Position numbers and translations under genes: made by a program. 64,000 nt of DNA from Lentzea pudingi (GTDB lineage Bacteria; Actinomycetota; Actinomycetes; Mycobacteriales; Pseudonocardiaceae): NCBI RefSeq assembly GCF_014646255.1, contig NZ_BMNC01000002.1, positions 618,140 through 682,139 of the forward strand, written 5' to 3'. Shown in pieces: positions 1-9,223 of this stretch. Each line of letters opens with the position of its first letter. Position 1 is the stretch's first letter. Under the pieces are notes generated by a model. That model saw nothing but the letters and a program-made list of their open reading frames with translations. It did not search any database and was not told the origin of the DNA.

Positions 1-554
1 GAGCCTTCCTGTTCATCGTGCGGCTGGACGAGGAACCGCTGCCGCCCCTTCTGGCCCCGCGCAAGCACATCGACTACGTGGACGCCGCTGACCGCTTGGT
101 CGCGATCTGGCGCTCGGACCGCAAGTCGGAGCTTCCCGTGTTCCCGCAACCGGTCCCGCCGACGCCGGACGGCCCGACCGTCGCGATCTCGGTGCGCAGC
201 CACGACCTCGGCACCACGCACGTGGTGATGACCCCGCTGCACCTCACCGGCACCTCGCTGTACCGGGCGGTGTTCGACGCGCTGCAGCTGCCGACCGAGC
301 AGGTCACGTTCGACGGCACGATCGGCATGCGGTTCACCTACGAGCTGTACCAGCAGAACGAACCGATCCCCGCCGACGAGTCCACTGTGGAGCTTGCGTC
401 GGACGTGGTGGACATCGCCGTGCGCGTCGAGTCGTACGGCGGGCGCTCACACCACACCAAGGAGCTCCACCAGGACGAGGAACTCGACGAGGGCTTGGAC
501 GTCGACCAACAACGCATGCTGCTGGTCGCCGCGTTCCGCCACCTGCTCCCCTAG
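1..554 (+). CDS. C-terminal part of an unknown protein, cut by the window edge
   Basis: The reading frame is open from base 3, upstream of the first possible GTG at 18, so the true start probably lies outside the window and about 183 C-terminal residues are visible. The visible part is hydrophilic, with no membrane segment. It holds a beta-rich stretch (VAISVRSHDLGTTHVVM, about residues 55-75) and an acidic patch (HQDEELDEGLD) before an LLVAAFRHLLP end. I recognise no family. It is followed after 119 nt by an ECF sigma gene with its own ribosome binding site. Coding character (codon GC bias, no stops) is convincing; function is unknown. Confidence 0.7.
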   Translation, partial: AFLFIVRLDEEPLPPLLAPRKHIDYVDAADRLVAIWRSDRKSELPVFPQPVPPTPDGPTVAISVRSHDLGTTHVVMTPLHLTGTSLYRAVFDALQLPTEQVTFDGTIGMRFTYELYQQNEPIPADESTVELASDVVDIAVRVESYGGRSHHTKELHQDEELDEGLDVDQQRMLLVAAFRHLLP

Positions 555-673
555 GGCCTCCGAACGGGTGAATTCCCTCCTCTCTGTCAGCCTTGGCTGG
601 TTTCAGCGCCTGTAACCGGTGAAGGTCGCTTTCGGGCGGTTAACGACACGAGCGGAAGCTGAAGGGAAGGCCG

Positions 674-1144
674 TTGAGCGCACCGGATCTGGGCTTCGCG
701 GAGTTCTTCCGCAAGTGCCTGCCCGTGGTCACCAAGACGCTCACGGCTTTGAGCTGCGACAACCGCGTGGTCGAGGACATCGCGCAGGACGCGTTGCTGA
801 TCGCGCAGCACCGCTGGAGCGACATACACGCGTACGACAAACCCGAGGCGTGGGTGCTCAAGGTCGCGATACGGCTGATGCGACGGCGCCAGCAGCACGA
901 CCACGAAACACCGCTGGCCGAGGTGCCGGAGGTCGTGCAGCCGGTTTTCGAGACGGAGGCACTGCACGCCGCGGTGCGCGAACTCTCCCCCAGGCACCGC
1001 GAGACCGTGGCGTTGCACCACCTGCTCGGCTACTCGGTCAGCGAGATCGCCGGCGTGCTGATGGTCGGCGAGTCGACCGTGCGCACGCACCTCACCCGCG
1101 GCCGCGCCGAGCTGCGGCGGATCCTCGGAGGCAGTGATGAGTGA
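674..1144 (+). CDS. ECF RNA polymerase sigma factor, SigE-like family
   Basis: This 156-residue protein has a sigma-70 region 2 (about residues 8-75, containing VVEDIAQDALLIAQHRW) and a region 4 helix-turn-helix (about 98-150, LSPRHRETVALHHLLGY then SVSEIAGVLMVGESTVRTHL). Such factors direct RNA polymerase to a small stress or differentiation regulon. The TTG start at 674 is chosen because AAGGGAAGG lies just upstream. The 3' end overlaps the next gene by 8 nt, so a TPR protein is translationally coupled and is the likely partner. No zinc anti-sigma factor is adjacent. Confidence 0.85.
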   Translation: MSAPDLGFAEFFRKCLPVVTKTLTALSCDNRVVEDIAQDALLIAQHRWSDIHAYDKPEAWVLKVAIRLMRRRQQHDHETPLAEVPEVVQPVFETEALHAAVRELSPRHRETVALHHLLGYSVSEIAGVLMVGESTVRTHLTRGRAELRRILGGSDE

Positions 1145-2165
1145 GCTGCTGGACCGGTTCGAGCTCGACGAGGCAGTCGAGCGCCAGTACCGCCTGGGCG
1201 AGGCCGCGGAACGGGCCGGGCGGCTGCGCGAGGCGGCCGTGCACTTCCGGGTCGCCGCCGACCAACGCCTCGGCGACGGTGCCGTGCGGCTGGCACGCGT
1301 GCTGTTCGTGCTCGGCGAGGAAGCCGAAGCGGTGCGGTGGTGCGAGGCCGCCGTGGCGGACGGGTTCCCCGAGGCCGAGGAGCTGATCAGGGAGAACTCC
1401 CAGGCACGTCAACGGTTCTTGGAGCACGCGGCCCGGATCATGGTGGGCGCGCCGACGTTCGACTGGGTGCCGTCCGGAGTGCCGTCCCGTCGTGTCTCCG
1501 CCGAGGTGATCGCGACGCGCACACGGGCGTTGCGCGCGCTGGACCAGCGGTACGGCGGAATCGCCTGCCACACCGCGGTTCTGGAGCACCTGGCCGAGGT
1601 CGAACCGATGATCGTCGTCGACGGTTCCACGTGGACCGCCGTCGCCGAGGTCTGCGAACTGGCCGGCTGGACGGCGTTCGACAGCGGCCTGCCCGGCACC
1701 GCGCTCCCGCACTTCGCCCACGCGCTGACGCTCGCGCGGCAGGCCGAGAACGAGTCGCTGATCGCGTCCGTCCTGACCCGCGCCGGTCGGATGTTCCTGC
1801 ACCACAACGCACCTGACGACGCGCTGAAGGCGTTCCAGCTGGGGTTCGTGGCGGCGCACAACGCGTGGGCCGACCGATGCGCATTGGACGATCCCCCGCA
1901 GGCAATCGCAGCGTTGACTACAAAGATCGGCACATATGGCGAAGGCCGGGCACGCACTCTCGCGCTGACGGCGTTGGCCCGCAACCATCTCGCGCTGGGC
2001 GACGTCGCCGCGGCCACCGAGTTCGCCGAGAATGCCGTGGCGTCAGCGCGAAACCTCCGGTCGAGCCGCGCCGAGGACCAACTGCGCCGACTCTTCGGGG
2101 AGGCCCGCGCGGCAGGCGCATTCGTGCTGGCAGAGCAGGTTTCGGCTGGTTTCGCACGGTCGTGA
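1137..2165 (+). CDS. TPR-like helical repeat protein coupled to sigma factor
   Basis: This 342-residue, all-helical, alanine-rich soluble protein has repeated A-x-x-L/F-type helix pairs, for example GEAAERAGRLREAAVHFRVA and a later ALPHFAHALTLARQAEN, typical of tetratricopeptide or Sel1-type solenoids. ATG 1137 is preferred over GTG 1134 because GGAGG at 1127-1131 is correctly spaced from it. Its start lies inside the sigma gene, indicating co-transcription and coupling. A TPR protein beside an ECF sigma suggests protein-protein control of the sigma factor or of a signalling partner; this is inferred from context only. No catalytic motif is seen. Confidence 0.75.
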   Translation: MSELLDRFELDEAVERQYRLGEAAERAGRLREAAVHFRVAADQRLGDGAVRLARVLFVLGEEAEAVRWCEAAVADGFPEAEELIRENSQARQRFLEHAARIMVGAPTFDWVPSGVPSRRVSAEVIATRTRALRALDQRYGGIACHTAVLEHLAEVEPMIVVDGSTWTAVAEVCELAGWTAFDSGLPGTALPHFAHALTLARQAENESLIASVLTRAGRMFLHHNAPDDALKAFQLGFVAAHNAWADRCALDDPPQAIAALTTKIGTYGEGRARTLALTALARNHLALGDVAAATEFAENAVASARNLRSSRAEDQLRRLFGEARAAGAFVLAEQVSAGFARS

Positions 2166-2213
2166 TGACGCTTTCACCCGATCCGGGCCGATACACGCGT
2201 GCGCGCATGCGAG

Positions 2214-2219
2214 TAGGTT
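2214..2219 (+). promoter_or_regulatory. -10 element for a leaderless methyltransferase mRNA
   Basis: TAGGTT lies 7 nt upstream of the ATG at 2227 and no Shine-Dalgarno is present. This matches the TANNNT -10 geometry of leaderless actinobacterial transcripts. It also supports choosing ATG 2227 over earlier in-frame codons. Confidence 0.5.
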
Positions 2220-2226
2220 CTGCGGC

Positions 2227-3030
2227 ATGGCCGAGCCTTTCTCGTGGGTCCCCGCAGGAATCAACACGGACGTGCCCAGCGCGGCGCGCGTCTACGACTT
2301 CCTGCTGGGAGGTGGCCACAACTTCGCGTCGGACCGCATGGTCGGCGACAAGGTGCTGCAGATCCTGCGCGACGGCCGTGCGATCGCCGCGTCGAACCGT
2401 TCGTTCATGCGCCGTGCCGTCCTGCTGATGATGGAACAGGGCATCACGCAGTTCCTCGACCTCGGCTCGGGCATCCCCACGGTCGGCAACGTCCACGAGA
2501 TCGTGCAGCAGGCGAACCCGGACGCACGGGTCGTGTACGTCGACTACGACGAGGTCGCCGTCTCACACAGCCAGCTCATCCTGGAGGGCAACGAGAACGC
2601 GGGCGTCGTGCAGGCGGACATGTGCCGCCCCGACGACGTCCTGTCCGACCCGGTCGTGAAGGACCTGATCGACTTCTCGAAGCCCGTCGGCCTGCTCATG
2701 GTCGCCGTGCTGCACTTCGTCTCGGACGAGAAGGGCCCGGCCGAGGTCGTCGCCCGTTATCGCGACGCCATGCCGCCCGGCAGCCTCCTCGCCCTCTCGC
2801 ACCTCACCGCCGACTTCAAGCCGGACGAGATGGGCGCCGTCGTCGAGGCGATGAAGCACAGCCGCGACCCGATGTACTTCCGTTCGCTCGACCAGTTCGC
2901 CCCGATGTTCGCCGGGCTGGACGTGCTCCAGCCGGGCGTCGTCCCGGCGCCGAACTGGCACCCGGAACTCGGCCCGGCCGGAGAAGGTGGCCCGGAGGAC
3001 GTCTACGTGGGGATCGGCCGCAAGGTCTAG
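2227..3030 (+). CDS. SAM-dependent methyltransferase, PF04672 (DUF574) type
   Basis: The 267-residue product matches the usual length of the actinobacterial S-adenosyl methyltransferase family. It opens with the family signature INTDVPSAARVYDFLLGGGHNF, then has a Rossmann motif I (FLDLGSGIPT, about residues 76-85) and a second acidic motif (VVYVDYDEVAV, about 102-112). The protein is cytosolic; substrates for this large family are mostly unknown. A leaderless-type promoter precedes ATG 2227. The TAG stop overlaps the stop of the convergent PI-PLC gene within one CTAG. The family identification is strong, but the methyl acceptor cannot be inferred. Confidence 0.88.
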   Translation: MAEPFSWVPAGINTDVPSAARVYDFLLGGGHNFASDRMVGDKVLQILRDGRAIAASNRSFMRRAVLLMMEQGITQFLDLGSGIPTVGNVHEIVQQANPDARVVYVDYDEVAVSHSQLILEGNENAGVVQADMCRPDDVLSDPVVKDLIDFSKPVGLLMVAVLHFVSDEKGPAEVVARYRDAMPPGSLLALSHLTADFKPDEMGAVVEAMKHSRDPMYFRSLDQFAPMFAGLDVLQPGVVPAPNWHPELGPAGEGGPEDVYVGIGRKV

Positions 3031-4639
3031 CGGAACTTCCAGGCCTGGGCCGCGGAACCGTTGCAGCTCCACATGTTCAGGCGCGTGCCCGGAGTCGTCG
3101 ACGCACCGGGGTTGTCCAGGCACAGCCCCGACTGCGGGTTCTGCACGGAACCGTCCGACCGCACGCGCCACTGCTGCGCGCCCGTGCCGTTGCACTGCCA
3201 GAGCTGGACCAACGTGCCGTTGGTGGTGCCGCCGTTGTCGACGTCGAGGCACTTGCCGGCGATGGCGATGGTGCCGTCGGCGACGACGCGCCACTTCTGC
3301 GCGTAGGTGTTGTTGCAGCCCCAGATCTGGACGGGGTTGCCGTTGGCGGTGCCGCCGTTGTTGTTGTCCAGGCAGAGGGTCGAGGCAGCCGCGAGTTCGA
3401 CGGAACCGGCGCCGGACGGGTGGCGTTCGGCCGGGAGTGACGGCGTGTTGAGGTGGTAGAAGTCGACGGCCAGGTAGTTCGGGGTCTTGCGGGCTGCGGG
3501 CTCGCAGAAGCGCTGGGCCCTGTTCACGAACTTCGAGTTGTCCGTCGAGACGGTGCCCTGCATCGGGACGTCGCGGAAGTGGTTCATCACGAAGAGCGGG
3601 CGGAAGTTCGTCTCGGTGGCGGTGAGCGGCTTGTCGCCCCAGCGGGAGTAGCAGGACCAGTCGGAGGCGCCGGTGCCGGAACCCATCGACCAGTAGTTCT
3701 CCACGGTCCAGTCGCGCTGGTAGAGGACGCCGGAGTTCTCGCGGCCGTCGCGGCTGTGGTCGGTGAAGATGAGCAGGCGTTTGCCGGACGCCCTCATCTG
3801 GGACAGCGTCGGCCAGCCGTTCTCGCGGACGCCCTCGGCGCGGAAGAGCACGTCGTTGAGGCCCTGGACGCGGGCGAGCTCGTTGCGCAGGACGTCGGCG
3901 GAGACGTAGTCCTCCAGGAACACCGTGACGATCTCGGTGGGGCGTGACTTGAGGAAGTCGACGATGCGCTGGATGTCCACGTTCAGGGCCACCGGCCTGA
4001 TGACGGCCGTGCAGCTGTTGTGGCACAGGATCGCGCCGTCGGGGGTCTGGTGGATGTCGAGCATGAAGCCGCGGACGCCGTCGTTGAGCTGCTGCACGAT
4101 GCCGCGGGACTGGTTCGGGGCGATGTTGGCGAACATGAGCCGCCGTCGACGCCGTTCGCGTAGGCGTTGTGCGAGGTCAGGAACGTCATCTCGTCCAGCC
4201 GCGGGTCGGCGGGGGTCTGGACGCGGACCGGGGTGACCGGGGTGAGGAACCACGTGTCGTTACCGGTGCCGACGCGGACCTGGTCGGTGCCGGACGCGAT
4301 CAGGTAGCGGTCGGCGCCGGGGTCCTTGAAGCGGTAGCGGTCCTGGTCGTCCAGCAGGCCGACCCACTGGGCCTCCGGACTGGAGCAGCTGACCATCTGG
4401 GCGGCGTCGCCGGAGCGGCCGAGGCACTGGCCGCCCTCGGACAGGATGCTGCCGTTCCAGGAGAACTGCTGGCGGTCCTCGTTGCCCTTGGGGCGGTGCT
4501 GCTGCACCGAGGAGCCGGAGACGGCCGCGTTCTGGCCGGTCACGGCACTTTGCAGGTAGTAGTTGCCGTTGGGGGCGGCGGCCGCGTCGACGGGGACGAG
4601 CAGCAGCGACAACAGCGCGAGCACAGGGATGATGCGCAT
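3027..4639 (-). pseudogene. Secreted PI-PLC-like phosphodiesterase with ricin-type lectin domain, frameshifted
   Basis: The gene starts at ATG 4639 with a clear signal peptide (MRIIPVLALLSLLLVPVDA). An N-terminal beta-trefoil-like segment (NYYLQSAVTG and following, about residues 25-140) leads into the PI-PLC X-domain entry DEMTFLTSHNAYANG, which carries the first catalytic His. The rest of the X domain (GFMLDIHQTPDG, ILCHN with the second His) and a C-terminal ricin B domain with three QxW repeats (AQKW, AQQW, AQAW) continue in another frame. The switch falls near 4139, where one base is missing after the VDGG codons. A real mutation or a sequencing indel would give the same picture. If intact it would be an exported phosphodiester-cleaving enzyme of about 530 residues that binds sugars. 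Confidence 0.8.
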
Positions 4640-4801
4640 GAGGTGAAGGCTCGACCATGAACGTGAACATGAAAAGACTTCACGTCGAAATCCGTCCAAA
4701 CCGAGACATCTGTGGGCCGGGCCACAAAACCCGATGCAGCGGATCGAGCGGCGAGAGGGGTTTCCCGATCCGCAAACGACCACGGACAAGAAGGGGGCGG
4801 C

Positions 4802-5308
4802 GTGGGGTTCGACCAGTTCGTCACCGATCGGCTCGATCGGCTGTTGGGGTACGCGACCGCGATCACCTGCGACAAACACCTGGCGCAGGACATCGTGCAG
4901 AACGTGCTCATGCGCGCGCAGGGCAAGTGGGAACGCATCGGAGCGATGGATGCGCCCTACCTCTACGTGAAGCGCATGGTCACCAACGACTACCTGTCGT
5001 GGCGGCACCGCAAGGCCGCACGGGAGATCGCCGTGGAACGCGCTGAGCTCGCGAGGCACGCGCCGTCGATGGCCGATCCGGCCGACGCACACGCCGAACG
5101 CGAGGCCATGCGCGCACGGATCGCCGTGCTGCCACGCAAGCAACGTGCCGCATTGGTGCTGCGGTTCTACGAGGACTGCAGCGACGCGGAGATCGCACAG
5201 GTGCTCGGGTGCGCGGAATCGACCGTGCGCAGCCAACTCTCTCGCGCACTGCAGACGCTGCGCACTCACGAACTCGCCCGATCCGCCACCCTGGGGGTGC
5301 ACTCATGA
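4802..5308 (+). CDS. ECF sigma factor, SigE-like family
   Basis: This 168-residue sigma factor has region 2 (FDQFVTDRLDRLLGYATAI through QDIVQNVLMRAQGKW, about residues 3-60) and region 4 (LPRKQRAALVLRFYEDCSD then AEIAQVLGCAESTVRSQL, about 110-155). GTG 4802 is chosen over an upstream ATG because GGGGG precedes it and the family N-terminus begins GFDQFV. The stop TGA overlaps the ATG of the LCP gene (ATGA), so the two are a coupled pair. It is divergent from the PI-PLC gene, with 162 bp between the starts. Confidence 0.87.
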   Translation: MGFDQFVTDRLDRLLGYATAITCDKHLAQDIVQNVLMRAQGKWERIGAMDAPYLYVKRMVTNDYLSWRHRKAAREIAVERAELARHAPSMADPADAHAEREAMRARIAVLPRKQRAALVLRFYEDCSDAEIAQVLGCAESTVRSQLSRALQTLRTHELARSATLGVHS

Positions 5309-6234
5309 ACGACCTGATCCGCCAGGCCATCGCCGCTGAGGCCGAGGAGCGCGTCGACTCCCGAACTGTGCTGGCGAACCTGCACAAGGCGAAGAACCGC
5401 AAGCCGATGGGCCTCATCTTCGGTGTCGCCACGCTGACGGTGGCGGCGGCAGCAGCGGCTGTCATCATCCCGACCACGCTCAAGAAGACCGAGACCGCGC
5501 CACTGGCGAACGCGCCCGCGCAAGAGGCGCAGAACGTGCTGCTCATCGGCACCGACGACGAACGCCTCACCGACGCGCTGCTGTTCGCGCGCTTCGAGGC
5601 GGACGGGTCGGCGACGATGATCTCGTTGCCCAGGGACGTCTACGCGGGCTCGAGCGGCGAGCGGTTCACCGGCCTGTTCCGGGAGGACCCGCGCAAGCTG
5701 ACCGCGGCCGTGGAGAACCTGACCGGTGCAAAGGTCGACCACTACGCCGCGGTTCAGATGTCCGACTTCGGGCGGGTCGCCACGGCGGTCGGCGGCGTCG
5801 AGGTCTGCCTCGCCAACGCGGTGACGGATCCCCGCACCGGCGCCAGTTTCCCGGCCGGCAAGCAGGTGCTCTCCGGCGACCAGGTCCTGCCGTTCCTGCG
5901 CCAGCGGATGAACCTGCCCCACGGCGACCTGGACCGGGTCAAGCGCCAGCAGGCGTTCCTCGCCTCCTTCGCGAAGAAGATCACCAAGGACAACGCGATG
6001 GAACTCTTCCAGCAGGTCAGCAGGTCGGTCGAGTACGACGACGGGTGGGACCCGCTGTTGTTCTCGGCGCGGTTCCAGGGACCGGTGCAGGTGAGGACCT
6101 CGACCCTGCCGGTCGGTGAGGCGGTGGTGCGCAACGGCGTGCACGGGTTCGCGCCCGACCCCGCCCAGGCGAAGAAGTTCGTCGAGGAGCAGTTGAGCGG
6201 CAAGGGCACGGCCGAGACCGGCTGCGTGAACTGA
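5305..6234 (+). CDS. LytR-CpsA-Psr (LCP) family membrane protein coupled to sigma factor
   Basis: The 309-residue protein has a cytoplasmic head of about 34 residues, one membrane helix (about 36-56, alanine/valine-rich) and an extracytoplasmic LCP domain. LCP hallmarks are visible: NVLLIGTDDE, the conserved SLPRDVY, and the late PHGDLDRVKRQQAFL block with its Asp/Arg residues. Known LCP enzymes attach polyprenyl-linked glycopolymers to peptidoglycan. Here the gene begins inside the sigma stop codon (ATGA), the position normally held by an anti-sigma gene, so the short cytoplasmic head may bind the sigma factor. That role is inference; the LCP assignment is firm. The domain is somewhat short for the family. 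Confidence 0.83.
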   Translation: MNDLIRQAIAAEAEERVDSRTVLANLHKAKNRKPMGLIFGVATLTVAAAAAAVIIPTTLKKTETAPLANAPAQEAQNVLLIGTDDERLTDALLFARFEADGSATMISLPRDVYAGSSGERFTGLFREDPRKLTAAVENLTGAKVDHYAAVQMSDFGRVATAVGGVEVCLANAVTDPRTGASFPAGKQVLSGDQVLPFLRQRMNLPHGDLDRVKRQQAFLASFAKKITKDNAMELFQQVSRSVEYDDGWDPLLFSARFQGPVQVRTSTLPVGEAVVRNGVHGFAPDPAQAKKFVEEQLSGKGTAETGCVN

Positions 6235-6308
6235 CGATCACTCCAATGGAGCATCAAGTCGCCCTTCTGCGCGGCCGATGACCTGCATGTGGCGCGCGAG
6301 AGGGCCGC

Positions 6309-6314
6309 TACGAT
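6309..6314 (+). promoter_or_regulatory. -10 element for a leaderless LAL regulator mRNA
   Basis: TACGAT sits exactly 6 nt before the GTG at 6321, and no ribosome binding site is visible. This predicts transcription starting at the start codon itself. Confidence 0.45.
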
Positions 6315-6320
6315 CGATCA

Positions 6321-9080
6321 GTGCGCGAACCACTTGAACGTGACTCCGAGATAGCGCACATTCGCGAAGCCCTGGACGCAGCCACCCGTGGTGAGGGTCG
6401 CGTCGTCGTCATCGAGGGCCGTGCGGGCATCGGCAAGACCAGGCTCGTGCACGAGTGTCGTGAGCTGGCCAAGGAGCGCGGGTTCGGGCGGCTGCAAGCC
6501 GTCGGTGACGCCATGGAGAGCGCCATGGCGTGGGGCGTCGTCCGGCAGCTGGTCGAGCGGTCGATCTCGCGGTACTCCGGTGAGGTCCGGGAGAAGATCC
6601 TGGCCGGGCCGTCCGGAGCGGCGCTGAAAGCCCTGGACGACGCCGCGCTCGATCCCAGCCAGGCCGAGCTCGCACGCACGCTGCACTCGCTGTGGTGGGT
6701 CGCGGTGGACCTCTCCTCCACCCGCCCGCTGCTGATCACGGTGGACGACGCGCACTGGGCGGACCACTCGTCGCTGCAGTTCCTCGTCTACCTGTCCCGC
6801 CGGATCGCGGACCTGCCGATCGCGCTGGTCGTCGCGACCCGGCCGCCGATGGACAGCTTCGGGCCGCTCGCGCAGCTCAGCGTGTCCGCCGACCGGTTGC
6901 TGCCGCGCCCGCTCACCACGGACGCGCTCAGCGCGCTGGTCGGCGGGCACCCCGAGGTGATCACCGCCCTGCACGCGGCCAGCGGCGGGAACCCGTTCCT
7001 GTCCGGCGTCCTGGTCGACGAGCTCGCGGCGCTCGGGCTGCCGCTGGACGACGCCGCGACGGCCGTGAAGGTCGGCACGCTCGGCCCCAGCACGGTCTTC
7101 CGCGCCACGCTGGGAAGGCTGCCCGCGCAGGCCGTGTCGCTCGCGGGCGCGGTCGCCGTTCTCGGCACGCACGCCGATCCGTGGCAGGCGGCCGAACTGG
7201 CCGGGGTCACGGACCTGCCGGCCGCGGTCGAGGCGTTGACGGCGGCGAACGTGCTGGTCAGCGGTGAGCACCTGGAGTTCGTGCATCCCGTTGTGCGCGA
7301 GGCGGTGCTGGCCGGCCTCGGGGCGATCGCGCGGGCCTCGCTGCACGCGAAAGCCGCGAAGTCCTTGCAGGAACAGCACGCGCCGGCCGATCGGGTGGCC
7401 GCGCATCTCGTGCACGCTCCCAAGGGGACACTGCCGAACGCCGCGGAAGTGTTGCGGAAGGCCGCTTCGACGTTGCTCTCGGCCGGAGACCCGCGCACCG
7501 CGGCAGGGCACCTGGCGCGAGCGGTGGACGAGAAGCCCAACGACGCCGGACTGCGCGCGGAACTCGGCCGCGCGTTGCTGCGCCTCGGCGACGCCGTCAA
7601 CGCGCAACGGCACCTGAAGGCTGCGGCGCAAGGACTTCCGGACGCGGAACTGGTGGCCGCGGCGGCCTCGGCGACGGCGGCGCTGGAGGGTCCGGCGGCG
7701 GCGATCGCGGAGCTGACCGAGGCCATCGAAGCCCGCCCGGACGGCGAGTCACGGCTGCACCTCGAGGCGCGGCTGGCGGTCTTCCGCTCGTTCCTGCCCG
7801 ACCAGCGCCAGATCGCGTCCGCGCACCTCAGCGGCTACGCGGGACTCGCGGGCGGCACCCCGGACGAACGCACGTTGCTCGGCCTTCTCGCTCAGATGGG
7901 CCGCTACGAGGTGTGGCCGCACGATGAGGTCGCCACGACGGCGACGCGCGCGCTCGCGAACGGTGCGTACCTCGACGACGCGACGGGCAGCACGGACGCG
8001 ATGGTCGCGTGGCTGGTGGCGTTGCTCGCGCTGATGGCCGCGGACGGCGTGGACACCGCGCGGCACGAGATCGAACGGGCCAGGCTGAAAGTCCGCCAGC
8101 ACGGGTCGCCGATCGAGTTCGCGATGGTGGCGAACGCGTCGCTGTTCCTGAACTGGCGTTGCGGCAACATGCAGGCCGTCGATGCGGAGGCGGAGGGCGC
8201 GCTGGCCGCCGTCGCGCATGAGGACCCGGTGTCCGAGGTGATCAGCCTGCGCGCGACCTCGACGCACTTCGCGGTGTACGCGGCTCTCGAACGGGGTGAC
8301 GTCGCGGCGGCGTCGGTGTTCGTCAACGCGTTCGACGGTGCACACGCCGATGCCCGGCTGACCATGCCGATGATCTGGCTGCACGAGGTGCGCGCGTTGA
8401 TCGCACTGGCCGAGGGCGACGCACGGCGCGCGATGTCCGAGGCCTACCGCCAGCGCGACGCGATGCACGAGGTGCACGTCGATCCCCCGACGATCCCGTG
8501 GCGCGCGGTGGCGACCCGCGCGGCGTTGCTGCTCAACCAGCAGGAACTCGCGCTGGAACTGGCCGCGGAACAGCTGGAGGTGGCCCGCAGGTGGGGCGCG
8601 GCGACCGAGGTCGGCGCAGCGTTGCGGCTGCTCGCGCACGCCTCCCCCGACTCACGGCTGGAGCTCCTGACCGAGTCCGTGACCGTGCTGGAGGAGTCAC
8701 CGTCACGTCTGGAGCTCGCCCGCTCGCTGGTCGACCTGGGTGAGACCCTGCGGGTGGCCCGACGGCGGACGGACGCCCGGGAGCCGTTGCACCGGGCCAT
8801 CGACCTGGCCGGGAAGTGCGGTTCGGCGGTGCTGCAGACGCGTGCGGTCGAGGCGTTGGAAGCTCTCGGCGACCGGCCTCGACGGCAGATCGTGCTGGGA
8901 GCGGAGGCGCTGACGGCGTCCGAACGGCGCGTGGCCGACCTGGCGGCGGCGGGCCGGGCGAACAGGGAGATCGCGCAGGAGCTGTTCGTGACGCCCAAGA
9001 CCGTCGAGAACCACCTCGGCCGGATCTACACGAAGCTCGGAATCGCAGGTCGCAGGGACCTCGCACGCGTCCTTGCCTAG
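6321..9080 (+). CDS. LAL-type transcriptional regulator (AAA ATPase, TPR, LuxR HTH)
   Basis: This 919-residue protein has the LAL architecture: an N-terminal ATPase with Walker A (GRAGIGKTRL, about residues 33-42) and Walker B (LLITVDDAHWADHSS), a long helical repeat region, and a C-terminal LuxR-type HTH (LTASERRVADLAAAGRANRE then IAQELFVTPKTVENHL). Such proteins hydrolyse ATP and activate transcription in response to a ligand or protein inducer. The gene stands alone, with 86 bp upstream carrying a leaderless-type promoter. Its target could be the secreted C39-like gene downstream, but nothing in the sequence proves this. Confidence 0.9.
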   Translation: MREPLERDSEIAHIREALDAATRGEGRVVVIEGRAGIGKTRLVHECRELAKERGFGRLQAVGDAMESAMAWGVVRQLVERSISRYSGEVREKILAGPSGAALKALDDAALDPSQAELARTLHSLWWVAVDLSSTRPLLITVDDAHWADHSSLQFLVYLSRRIADLPIALVVATRPPMDSFGPLAQLSVSADRLLPRPLTTDALSALVGGHPEVITALHAASGGNPFLSGVLVDELAALGLPLDDAATAVKVGTLGPSTVFRATLGRLPAQAVSLAGAVAVLGTHADPWQAAELAGVTDLPAAVEALTAANVLVSGEHLEFVHPVVREAVLAGLGAIARASLHAKAAKSLQEQHAPADRVAAHLVHAPKGTLPNAAEVLRKAASTLLSAGDPRTAAGHLARAVDEKPNDAGLRAELGRALLRLGDAVNAQRHLKAAAQGLPDAELVAAAASATAALEGPAAAIAELTEAIEARPDGESRLHLEARLAVFRSFLPDQRQIASAHLSGYAGLAGGTPDERTLLGLLAQMGRYEVWPHDEVATTATRALANGAYLDDATGSTDAMVAWLVALLALMAADGVDTARHEIERARLKVRQHGSPIEFAMVANASLFLNWRCGNMQAVDAEAEGALAAVAHEDPVSEVISLRATSTHFAVYAALERGDVAAASVFVNAFDGAHADARLTMPMIWLHEVRALIALAEGDARRAMSEAYRQRDAMHEVHVDPPTIPWRAVATRAALLLNQQELALELAAEQLEVARRWGAATEVGAALRLLAHASPDSRLELLTESVTVLEESPSRLELARSLVDLGETLRVARRRTDAREPLHRAIDLAGKCGSAVLQTRAVEALEALGDRPRRQIVLGAEALTASERRVADLAAAGRANREIAQELFVTPKTVENHLGRIYTKLGIAGRRDLARVLA

Positions 9081-9122
9081 TACAGAGCGACGTGGGGGTG
9101 CGCCTGATACACCCAACTTCCG

Positions 9123-9164
9123 CCCTTGAGGGTTGAGGGATCTCCCCTCATGCCCTTGGGGGTT
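9123..9164. promoter_or_regulatory. Repeated CCCTTGRGGGTT elements upstream of secreted protein gene
   Basis: CCCTTGAGGGTT (9123-9134) and CCCTTGGGGGTT (9153-9164) are near-identical direct repeats 30 bp apart, about three helical turns. Each has a CCC-N4-GGG dyad core. Between them lies an inverted repeat TGAGGG (9134-9139) / CCCTCA (9145-9150). The block sits 60-100 bp before the ATG at 9224 and looks like a regulator binding region. Confidence 0.4.
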
Positions 9165-9223
9165 CGCCTCGGCGAATCTTGTGTCACCGCAGGGGAACAC
9201 AGGAACTCGAAGGGGAAACCGAA

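Noticed and set aside
6239..6255. Shared ACTCCAATG word at about 6240 and 41512 as a common operator
   Set aside because: Only 8-9 bases match, with different symmetry and distances to genes; compatible with chance.
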